Below, piece by piece: positions 55,354-64,000 of a stretch of DNA of 64,000 nucleotides. The notes under the pieces were generated by a model. That model made no database searches. It worked only from the letters and a program-made list of their open reading frames with translations, and was not told the origin of the DNA. Source of the stretch: Marsupella aquatica (Eukaryota; Marchantiophyta); the NCBI GenBank assembly GCA_973895155.1, contig OZ316897.1, positions 15,252,001 to 15,316,000 of the forward strand, written 5' to 3'. Made by a program: the position numbers and the translations under genes. How positions within the stretch are numbered: the first letter of the stretch is position 1; every line of letters begins with the position of its first letter.

Positions 55354-56246
55354 TATCTCAATTTGCCTTTATCACTGCTTGTGACATTCACTAAAAATAC
55401 CATGTCACCTACGGCACCCACCACAAAACCAATTCCCCATCTCTGCCAATCAATTAGACTTTTTCATTTTACAGTCTCTCTAACTGCACAATCCAAAACG
55501 GCCTGGGAGCACAATCCAAAACGGCCTGGGAGATAGATTGTGGGACCATGAAAAGAAAGAGGGGGATTGCCACATAGAAGGTACACATCAGCTTATTTTT
55601 TAAGTGCAAATTTTAGCCAAATTCCATCTCCCCAAAAAGTGTTAGCCACTTTTGGCTAACATTCGCATATTATTAGTGTTTAGATTTATAGTGAATTCTT
55701 TCTAAGTGCACACTCTATAGTGAAAACCTTGGTATTGCAAGGTATCCCATTTCCCCCATATTGGCCCCACAAATTTGCTCTATTTTTTAAGTGCAAACAG
55801 GGGTCCACTAAAATGACAAATGTATGATGCAAACGTATATAATAAGCGTTAATCCACATGTATGGCTAAGCGCACAATTCCTTTGACTTACACTTATGGA
55901 CAAATGAAAGTCGTTTAAGTAGAGCCAACTTTGCACTTATGAGGCAGTTGATCATGTTTGGGGCAGCAATGCATACAAATAGTAGGGAAGCCTCAAGAAT
56001 ATCGAGTACAAGATGGCCATTCCTTGTCAAGGCACTCTAGCTCTCATCCATAAATGCAAACTCCAATTGTTTGCACTTATGACGTAGTTTGAAGCCTAGT
56101 TAAAAGCACAACTGCCCCTTCAAGAGCTATAGGTTACCCATGGGAACTAAACTTCACTAGGAACAAAAATAATAATCTGAAATTGTGGAGCAGCACGTTA
56201 GAGGAAAAAAATGAGTGAAATGTGGAGAATGTTGGACACTTCCCCT
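55354..56246. other. Intergenic, MITE debris
   Basis: It includes a 22-bp doublet ('acaatccaaaacggcctggg', about 55490-55533) and the hAT-MITE remnant listed next. 'attttttaagtgcaaa' occurs at 55595 and again at about 55780. No gene seen. Confidence 0.5.
55594..55666. mobile_element. Remnant of the hAT MITE family of 16528
   Basis: About 75% similar by eye to 16531-16607. Shared blocks are 'attcca.ctccccaaaaa' and 'gccacttttggctaa.attc'. The right half and target duplication were not identified. Confidence 0.6.
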
Positions 56247-56251
56247 GATAT

Positions 56252-56543
56252 TGTTGGGGATAATCCCTATCCCGACACACCATGCACATGTGAACACCAT
56301 ACAAAGTAGTCGACACAACAAGTACGTGGTTCACCTCATGACCGAGGCTACGTCCACGGGAAAGCAATAGACCTTTACTTCTCTCTTGCCCAACTCCAAC
56401 AATGAACTGAAGATCCACCAGGGACCGGCACCAGCCTGGCTAAATACACAACAGCACTACCGCTAACCTTAGCTAAGTCCTAACCTGAGTTAGCCTAATT
56501 GTGGTTAGCTCAAGAGTCACAAGACTAAGAGCAATACCTAACA
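56252..56543 (-). repeat. 3' LTR of the copia element
   Basis: It begins TGTTGGGGATAATC on the plus strand and ends with AATACCTAACA. It pairs with 62512-62804. The GATAT target duplication lies just outside. Confidence 0.95.
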
Positions 56544-56555
56544 AACTCCCCCTTG
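56544..56555 (-). other. Polypurine tract
   Basis: AAGGGGGAGTT on the minus strand, immediately 5' of the 3' LTR. It primes plus-strand synthesis in LTR retrotransposons. Confidence 0.85.
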
Positions 56556-56751
56556 ACTCTTGTCTTGGGGACTGGACTAATTGCTACCATATGGAATCCT
56601 CAACGGGAAGTTCTAGACAATCACCTAAACAGGTCTCCCCCTAAAAACCACAAGGGTTAACTAAGGGTTAACTAGAACTAAGCCATAGCCAAACTGGAAT
56701 GAGTAATCCATATACAAATAATCACAACCTTGCTAAATAACTCTACTTGTG

Positions 56752-59700
56752 CTACAACTGCAAAACCTGCAAAGTAGCACAGTGTCTTGAGAAACTTTCC
56801 AAAGGAATGACTTTGGTAAAGGCATTAGCGGGATTGAGTTTTCCATCAATCTTAACTAGCTCAAAAGTTTTGTCAGACACTGTTTGCCTGATAAAATGGT
56901 ACCTAATATCAATGTGCTTCACCCTGTTATCCATCACCTGGTTAGCAGCCAAGTGAAGAGCACTCTGACTATCACAGTTTAGAGACATTTTGCCATGCTC
57001 TAAACCCATCTCTGTGATCAACCTGTCCAACCAAATTGCTTCCTTTGCCGCTTCTACTGCTGCAACATACTCTGCTTCTGTAGTAGACTAAGAGATACAC
57101 TTCTGCAAGGTAGACTTCCAACTGATACATCCTCCTCCAAGAGTAAATACATACCCAATTGTAGATCTCTTTGTATCCAGACAGCCTCCATAGTCAAAAT
57201 CTACATAGCCAACCAACGCAGTGGTTCTATCTGATCTGCCATCAAATAGTAATCCATAGTCCTGTGTTCCCTTCAGGTACCTGAGAATCCATTTCACAGC
57301 TTCCCAATGTACCTTCCCTGGATTTGACATGAATTTGCAAACCTTGCCCATTGTTAGGGCCAAGTCAGGTCTAGTACAAGTCATCAAATATATCAGACTG
57401 TCTACTGCCTTCTCATAAGGAATCTTAGCCATCAGACCTTCTCCTTAGCATCTGTATGAGAGAAAGCCGATGATTACTTGAAATATGAAGCTAAAGGAAT
57501 ACTCACTGGCTTACAATCCTCCATGTTGAATCGTTGAAGTACCTTCCTCGCATACTTGCCTTGATTCAAGCACAACTATCCAGTATCAGAGTTCCTAAAA
57601 ATCTTCATTCCTAAGATCCTCTTGGCCTTACCAAGATCCTTCATCTTGAATTCAGAACTCAAAATTTTTGCCTTGAGTCTGTCAACCTCAGATTGATCTT
57701 TAGCCACAATAAGCATGTCATCCACATAGAGAACCAGAATGATGAAACCAAACACATCATTTTTGACTGATTTCGTATACACACAAGGATCATACACCAT
57801 CCTTGTAAAACCTTGAGCAAACATGAAATCATCAAACCGCTTGTTCCACTGTCTAAGAGCTTGCTTCAATCCATACAAGGACTTGAGCAATCTGCAAACT
57901 AAGTTCTTTTGGCCCTTCTTCATAAAAGCCTACTAGCTGTCTCATGAAGATCATCTCTTCCAAGTTGTCATAGAGAAAAGCAGTAACAACGTCTATCTAA
58001 TCCATCACCAGACCAAAAAACACAATGTTCAAGTTGACACAAGATCCGAATTGTGGAATACTTAGCCACCGATGAAAAGACCTCATTATAATCCACTCTT
58101 TCTCCTGAGTGAATCCTTTGGCAATAAGCCTTGCCTTGAAGATCTTGTCTCCACCCTTTGAAGGACTGTCTTTCAAATTGTCCACCACTTGCTGACCTCT
58201 TGGAAGCTCCACCAACTCCCATGTCTTGTTGTCACTCAAAGATTGTAACTCCCTCTGCATTACTGCATTCCACTCATGCTTCTGCTTTGAAGCACAAGCC
58301 TCACTGTACGAAGAAGGCTCTCCTTCTTCCAAGATCAAAGCCATATCATCTTCATCAGGTGCAATGTCAATATCATCTAGCTTAGATGAGTCTGCCCATT
58401 GACCATACTTGGTAGGAACTCTAGTAGAACGACTGGAAGTTCGTCTAGTAAATGATTCAGACTGATCTGCTGCTGCTGCTGGCTGAATTTGAGGTACCCC
58501 AACAACAATTTGCTCCTCTTGTTCCATCATAGGAACCAGCTCCATGCCCGAAGCTTCTACATCTCTCCTATCACGAATATCATCATGATTAATCTCCCCC
58601 TCAACCCGGTCCAGGATGGAAGATTTCCCCTTGTCAATATGGGAGTCCTAAGAATTCTCCCCCTCCTTTGATGATCTGGATTCATTAAAGGACACATCTC
58701 TACTGACAATTAGCTTACAGGTTACTGGATCCCATAACCTATAACCCTTCACACCTTTCTAATAGCCAAGGAAAATGCACTTCTTCGACTTGGACTCCAA
58801 CTTGGATCGAAGCTGGGAAGGTGTAAGCACATAAGCATCACATCCAAAAATCCTCAGATGTGAGTAATCTGCTGGACGCCCGTACCTCATTTCAAATGGC
58901 GTCTTGAATCCAATAGAACTTGTTGGAGAGAAAGTTACCAAATAAGCTGCAATGTTGACAGCTTCAACCCAAAACTCATGTGGTAAGCATGATTGACTCA
59001 ACATACTCCTCGAGCGTTCCAATAGTGTTTGGTTGAGCCTCTCAGAAACATCATTTTGCTGAGGAGTATAACTTGTTGTGAGATGGCGTGTAATCCCCTG
59101 CTCCTTACAATATGTTCCAAATTCACCGGAACCGTATTCACCGTCGTTATCCGATCGAAGATATCTCACCTTATTACCATGCTGATTCTCAACTTGGGCT
59201 TTCCATTCCTTAAAAGTGGCAAAAACATCAGACTTAGTAGAAAGTATATCCATACATACCTTGAGTAATCGTCTATAAACGTGACATAGTATAACCATCC
59301 AGAGTGTGAGGGAGTAGGGGCTGGTCCCCACACATCACTATGTACATACTCAAGTACCTCCTTGCTGATGTGAGTTTCAACTCCGAAGGGTTTCTTGTGC
59401 TGCTTCCCAAGCACACAATGCTCACAGAAATCTAACTTACTAGATTGCAAATTAGAAATCAAACCTCTTTTCAGAAGTACAGTCAAACCTTTTTCACTCA
59501 TGTGACCTAGTCGGAAGTGCACAGCCGGGCGGTCTCCTCATGAGATAAGGTTACATTGGCTTCATCACATACTACTCTACCCTCCAAAACATACAAATTT
59601 TTGTGCCTCTTTCCCTTCAACACAACCTTAGTACCGATTGAAACCTGAAGGACACCATTAGCAGAACTCCACTGATGGCCATTTGCTTCTAACATTCCAA

Positions 59701-59940
59701 GTGAAATGAGATTTTTCATCATGCCAGAAATATGTCTCACATTCCGCACTGTTCTTACAACACCATCAAACATCTGTAATCTCACAGATCCAAGTCCAAC
59801 TACTTAGCATGGGATTCTATTTCCCATCAACACTGAACCGTTGGAAATTGTGTAAGAACTGAAAAACTCTCTCCTATAGCAAATGTGAAAGGTACAAGCT
59901 GCACTATCTAGTATCCAACTATCATCTCCCTGATGTGATA
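56752..59940 (-). pseudogene. Copia pol: protease, integrase, RT, RNase H (broken)
   Basis: Read right to left. A protease site SWILDSAAC lies near 59905-59935. The pre-integrase and integrase zinc region (HFRLGHMSEKGL, CEHCVLGKQHKKPFG) follows at 59522-59390. The integrase core has HSDVWGP, RSDNDGEYGSGEF and YTPQQNDVSERLN. Next come KGYRLWDP and an RT with ARLIAKGFTQ, SLYGLKQA and the catalytic LYVDDMLI (near 57714-57734). The RNase H part has LNCDSQSALHLAAN and KHIDIRYHFIR (56752-57030). Frames change near 59510, 59300 and 57950, and stops split the RT and RNase H. All enzymatic modules are present but none in one frame. Confidence 0.9.
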
Positions 59941-60059
59941 CTACGTTGAGGGCAAAGTAATGGCATCACAAAATATCATCATCGAGTAAATCTACCTCAT
60001 GTGCGCTGGATGCCGCATTAGCTGATGGGGTAGAGTCCTTTACCCGACAATCTCTCTTC

Positions 60060-61018
60060 ATGTGGCCTGGCTTGCCACATTTCTAACATGCAAGAGGCAA
60101 CCTCTCTTGCGATTTTCCTCTAGATTTAGATCTCCCCTGTGTTGTAGATCTAAATCTGTTCTGCCCATTCGTGCGCTGCGCTGGTCTTCCACGATTCACG
60201 TTCAACATAGTACCAAAAGAAGATGATGCCTGTGCTAGACCCAGCTTCTTCTGAGCATCATCAGACAATAGAGAGCTCACCACCTCATCATACGAAATGG
60301 ACTTCAGATCTCTGTACAAGAGCACCTATTTCAAGCCCTGATAAGATGGCGGTAAGGAGCTTAGCAAAAGCAAGGCCTTATCCTCATCTTCAACTCCCTT
60401 ACCCAGGTTTGATAGATCCACCGCCAGACTGTCAAACTCATCTAGGTGATCCTACAGCTTGCTCCCTTCCTTGAGCCTGAGGCTCATCAAGAGAGACTTC
60501 TTGTACAGCCGGTCTGATGCATCTTCCCGGTAGTACTTTTGTCTAATGGCCTTGAAGAGTGATGCGCAATCCGTATAATCATCCAGCTTCTTGATGATAT
60601 GCGGCTTGAGGTAAAGCATCACCGCATTGACAGCAATCACATGCTCATGTCTCCACTGCTTCATAGAAATTTTCTCCTCTCCATCATACTGCTCTCGCGT
60701 AGAGAGGAGATGATCTAAGCCCATGGCACGAAGAACACCCTTTACTTGCTTCTCCCATAGCAAGTAATCAGTACGGCCATCGTACTTCTCCACCTCAAAC
60801 TTCCCTCCTCCAAATCTCGCAATCTCTCTCTTCTTCCCAACTACCGACAGCTCTAGTAGTAGAACAGCTTCCTCCACTGCACGTCATACCGGTGATCGTA
60901 CCGGTGATACTTGTTCCTCCTCAAACAGTACCAGCTCCTCCTCAGACTCTCCATCTGACCGTCGCAAACCTGAAGCTCCACCAACATCGATTCTTCCAGT
61001 ATTCTCCGAGTCACTCAT
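60060..61018 (-). pseudogene. Copia gag with CCHC knuckle, four in-frame stops
   Basis: From ATG 61018 the frame runs MSDSENTGRIDVGGASG, then FEVEKYDGRTDYLLWEKQV (a typical copia gag start), KLDDYTDCASLFKAIRQKYY and DEVVSSLLSDDAQKKLG. It ends in a zinc knuckle with KCGKPGHMKRDC near 60062-60090. Stops at 60884-60886, 60452-60454, 60326-60328 and 60083-60085 all lie in the same frame, so there is no frameshift within gag. The stop at 60083 falls inside the zinc knuckle. Confidence 0.9.
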
Positions 61019-61792
61019 ATGAGAAAATCATGAAAAAACATATTTTTTCAAAACTTCTCATAAAACTCAGAACTCAACACCGCCGCACAGCCCACGTAGC
61101 TAGGAGTCCAAAACTAAAAACAAAAATTGAAAATGAACTTTGACAAAAAAGTTATTCAGATTTCGGTCGGGGTGAGTAAAACCATGGAAAACTCCCCCGT
61201 TTTGACCACCTCCGAGAATCTCCGAAATGTGAATGGGCAATTGATGTCGGAATTCGAATGGAGTGCGGCACCGCATAGCTAACTCGAATAGCTACCACCT
61301 CTCCAAAAACAACCGGAAAAAGTTATTGTTTCCCGGTATGAATTTTTGTCGTACGGCCGAAAACATGCTCTCTATTTTTTTTGGAATATTCCCACACAGT
61401 ACAACAAGGCTCACAGGGGGCTGTTCCCCCTATCAAAGCGGTTGAAACAGAGGGTCACAGGGCCCGGGATGCGGCACAACCAATGAGGAGGAGGAGAGAA
61501 AAAAATGAGAAAAAAAGCACTTTAAAGGGGTCTTAAAGCCCCTGGAAAAAATGCGCTTATGCGCACAAATTTGCGGCCAGAAACACGTATAAACACCAAA
61601 AAACGGGGTTAAAACATATTTTCGCGTATTTGGGCCATATAAGGGCATTTTTGGCTGTATTCGCGCCAAAAATGCATGTTTTCGCACTTAAAGGGGTGTG
61701 GGGGGCCGGGGCATATGGCGAAGCTGGTTTGTCGGGGTGTGAAGGTATGCGGGCCGTATGGGGGCAAAAAAATGCCCTAAACTAACCTAAAA

Positions 61793-62311
61793 ATGTGCCA
61801 AAAAATGACACAAATGTCGTGTTACAAACCTCAGTCGCCTCCACTTTGGTTTCCAATGAGAAAAGTGATGACCATTGACATGAAAATGTTGTCGAATTGC
61901 ATTGGCAAGTCTGCAGCTCCACCAGAGAAGAAAACCTCCGCAGCGTCACACTCTCTCCGCGTCAAGAGCCAATCCCGGACTCAAAATGATTGCCTCACCA
62001 CGATCTCTCCGTTGAGCCTCAGCACTTCAAGTTTCCTCCATCGAGTTGAACGCAACGACGAGAAACCTAGTTTAGGCAAAAACAAACTCCATAGCTTGCC
62101 AAAAAACCAGAAAACGACTTTCACTCGTCATGAATCACTTGGTCCACGTTCAGGAGCAAATCAACTACCGAAACGATCAGCTCGTCTCAATCTACAAGCG
62201 GAGCAACACCATGCGATACCTCGTGCACCAGAAAGCTCACACCAACGAGAAAATGAACTCTGGTCCCAACACCAAAAAACCGTCGAACACGAAACTCCAC
62301 AAAAAAAATGA
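61793..62311 (+). other. 172-codon ORF antisense to the copia leader
   Basis: It starts with ATG 61793 (MCQKMTQMSCYK) and is Ser/Lys/Arg/Gln-rich throughout. It lies in the 1.48-kb leader between the PBS and gag, on the opposite strand. Extra antisense ORFs occur in some plant LTR elements, but here it could be chance. No domain recognised. Confidence 0.3.
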
Positions 62312-62497
62312 TTTTTGCGATTACTTCTCATTCAGAAATATCATCGATGATTTCTAACCGCCGTTAAAAAGCCCTCACAATGATCTATCCGATGAGTCCC
62401 CCTCAAACAAGTTTCATGTGACTAAACCCCCCCGGGATCTTCAGACCGTCGATTACACAAGAAAACTCTTGTCACCACGATGTCACCTCCCAGGCAT

Positions 62498-62509
62498 GCT
62501 CTGATACCA
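62498..62509 (-). other. Primer-binding site for initiator tRNA-Met
   Basis: TGGTATCAGAGC on the minus strand, two bases inside the 5' LTR. This is the standard plant copia PBS. Confidence 0.95.
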
Positions 62510-62511
62510 CT

Positions 62512-62804
62512 TGTTGGGGATAATCTCTATCCCGGGACACCATGCACATGTGAACACCATACAAAGTAGTCGACAGAGCAAGTACATGGTTCACCTCATG
62601 ACCGAGGCTACGTCCACGGGAAAGCAAGAGACCTTTACTTCTCTCTTGCCCAACTCCAACAATGAACTAAAGATCCACCAGGGACTGGCACCAGCTGTGG
62701 CTAAATACACAACAACACTACCACTAACCTTAGCTAAGTCCTAACCTGAGTTAGCCTAACTGTGGTTAGCTCAAGAGTCACAAAACTAATAGCAATACAT
62801 AACA
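62512..62804 (-). repeat. 5' LTR of the copia element
   Basis: It mirrors 56252-56543 with scattered substitutions and one small indel. GATAT follows directly at 62805-62809. Confidence 0.95.
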
Positions 62805-62836
62805 GATATATGGGTAAGTGGTTGTAGTGCACACTA

Positions 62837-63205
62837 CACTGTTCATCGTAATTAGTGTGACTAACACTAATTTGAGAGCGCCCATTTTCAGGGTCTACTC
62901 GCGAATTAGTGTTAGTCACACTAATTTTATGCTAACACTATTTTCGCGCACATGAATTAATGTTATTATGGTCTTAAAAGTGTCAATATAGAGTAAAAAA
63001 AACTATTTTGATAAATTCACAACAATTAATGTTACTTTGGACTAAAGATTAGCCATTTTTTACAAGCAATTTATACTAAAGTGAACAAAATCTGTTTTGG
63101 AAACCAACAAAAATTAATGTTACTTGGGCTCAAAATCATTTTTATCAAAAAGTAACACTAATTATATACTAACATTAATTCTTGCATAACACTAATTTGT
63201 GTAGA
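62837..63205. mobile_element. MITE-like sequence related to 54877-55353
   Basis: The left end reads TA|CACTGTTCATCGTAATTAG, as in the 54.9-kb MITE. Inside are inverted copies of AATTAGTGT.A.TCACACTAATT at 62851-62876 and 62905-62930 and many 'attaatgttact' motifs. The right end is degenerate (TTGTGTA near 63200). It begins 32 bp beyond the copia LTR. Confidence 0.6.
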
Positions 63206-63602
63206 TACTTTTAGGGGAATGTGCAATTATAGAGGGGACGACTGTTCAACCTAAATTTACAGGACAGTCCCTATGACTGCGACCTCCTTTGCGTATCTTT
63301 CCTAAATCAGTAAATCTGGTAAATATGGCCATCAGTCATCAGTGCATCACCTTATAAAGGTACTGTAACGAACGACCTTTTCCCTGTCAAAGTTTTGAAG
63401 TAATCGGATCCCTCCATCTCAGAAACTAACGGTCACGATTATGGCGTACACTCTTTGGCCTCGTTACGCGAGGGCAAGACGGGCAGTCGGGTTCTGCAGA
63501 CGGAGGTACGTACTTCACTTGAGGTACGCACTTTACGGGGAACGGACATCTCTGGAAGCTTAGAATCAATCTCTGCCCTCCATCTTTCAAGTGAGCGGTT
63601 CT
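63206..63602. other. Unassigned sequence
   Basis: The plus frame from 63455 is open through the following duplication to 63928 but starts without an ATG and matches nothing known. 'aggtacg.ac.t.actt' motifs at 63503-63535 foreshadow the 58-bp repeat. Confidence 0.4.
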
Positions 63603-63718
63603 GTTGCAACATTTTCAGACACAGCGAACTGGGATTGGAGGTACGTCCTTTACTTGCAGTGTTGCAACATTTTCAGACACAGCGAACTGGGATTGGAGGT
63701 ACGTACTTTACTTGCAGG
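63603..63718 (+). repeat. Near-perfect 58-bp tandem duplication
   Basis: Copies at 63603-63660 and 63661-63718 begin 'gttgcaacattttcagacac' and differ at one base or so ('gtacgtcc' versus 'gtacgtac'). Confidence 0.95.
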
Positions 63719-64000
63719 TCCGTGAATCTGCTACTGATACAGAACTGTGCTTTCTTACGGGACGCCGGACCTGAGGTGGGACCCACTAGAGGTAAACTGG
63801 CAGAGAGAATAACAGTGTCAGGTCGAGGATACGGTGATCTCCTTACAAGAGCAGACTTGTCAGGATGTCTCATGACTTGGGCGCAGTGCTGCATCGTACA
63901 GAAGCATCGCCTTCGGACAAGAGCGTAGGAGTTCTTATTAGCTATTGAAAATTTTAGTCTCGAGATCATACGTTTAGATACTGTTATTTTGGGATTTCTT
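63719..64000. other. Window edge, nothing recognised
   Basis: Short frames on both strands without family resemblance. Confidence 0.4.

Larger units (their letters stand above)
56252..62804 (-). mobile_element. Complete Ty1-copia LTR retrotransposon, non-autonomous by mutation
   Basis: The element is 6,553 bp, read right to left, flanked by GATAT at 56247-56251 and 62805-62809. LTRs of 292-293 bp start TGTTGGGG and end AACA. A PBS for initiator tRNA-Met and a purine tract lie at the expected places. The order gag, protease, integrase, RT, RNase H defines Ty1-copia. The LTRs differ at about 17 positions by eye (~94% identity), so insertion is not recent. Four stops in gag and at least two frameshifts in pol prevent a full polyprotein. 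Confidence 0.95.

Noticed and set aside
1-64000. CRISPR arrays, bacterial operons, rRNA genes
   Set aside because: The tandem arrays have no repeat-spacer structure, all recognised host genes are spliced eukaryotic genes, and no rRNA sequence was recognised.

Overview
The window is nuclear DNA of a land plant. It carries the plant-specific ribosomal stalk protein P3 with telo-box and site II promoter motifs, a plant-type biotin-protein ligase, a SKIP19/FBL-type F-box/LRR gene, GT-AG introns and plant transposons (Ty1-copia, PIF/Harbinger, hAT and TA-target MITEs, Helitron-like ends). A GT49 (LARGE-type) enzyme suggests a non-seed plant such as a bryophyte or lycophyte; that is an inference, and I cannot name a species.

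Layout. 1-3.6 kb: a 5'-truncated non-LTR reverse transcriptase/endonuclease pseudogene between short repeats. 4.6-6.7 kb (-): RPP3, two exons with its promoter motifs, followed by a MITE. 7.8-8.7 kb: a copia fragment. 8.7-15.2 kb: gene-poor DNA with several tandem arrays. 15.3-17.8 kb (+): F-box/LRR gene with a hAT MITE in its intron. 19.8-22.2 kb (-): FAM136A-like gene, three exons. 22.5-30.7 kb: two PIF/Harbinger-related loci (a decayed DNA-binding-type ORF and an apparently intact transposase) around a Helitron-like satellite block. 30.7-36.4 kb: repeats and no resolved gene. 36.4-42.4 kb (+): an eleven-exon gene predicted to encode two GT49 domains plus a polysaccharide-lyase-14-like domain. 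44.0-46.0 kb (-): holocarboxylase synthetase with an unusually long N-terminal region. 46-56 kb: repeats, small unassigned open frames and MITEs. 56.25-62.80 kb (-): a complete but mutated Ty1-copia element with LTRs, PBS, PPT and a GATAT target duplication. The right edge holds another MITE and a 58-bp tandem duplication.

The host genes do not form a pathway: RPP3 acts in translation, HCS1 in biotinylation of carboxylases, FAM136A in the mitochondrial intermembrane space, and the F-box protein in ubiquitin ligation. The most unusual locus is the GT49-GT49-PL14 gene. It joins an enzyme fold linked to glucuronic-acid transfer with a fold that recognises polyuronates, so one polypeptide may make and bind, or trim, a uronic-acid glycan. 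Exon models were read by eye from splice motifs and frame continuity; none was confirmed by transcripts.
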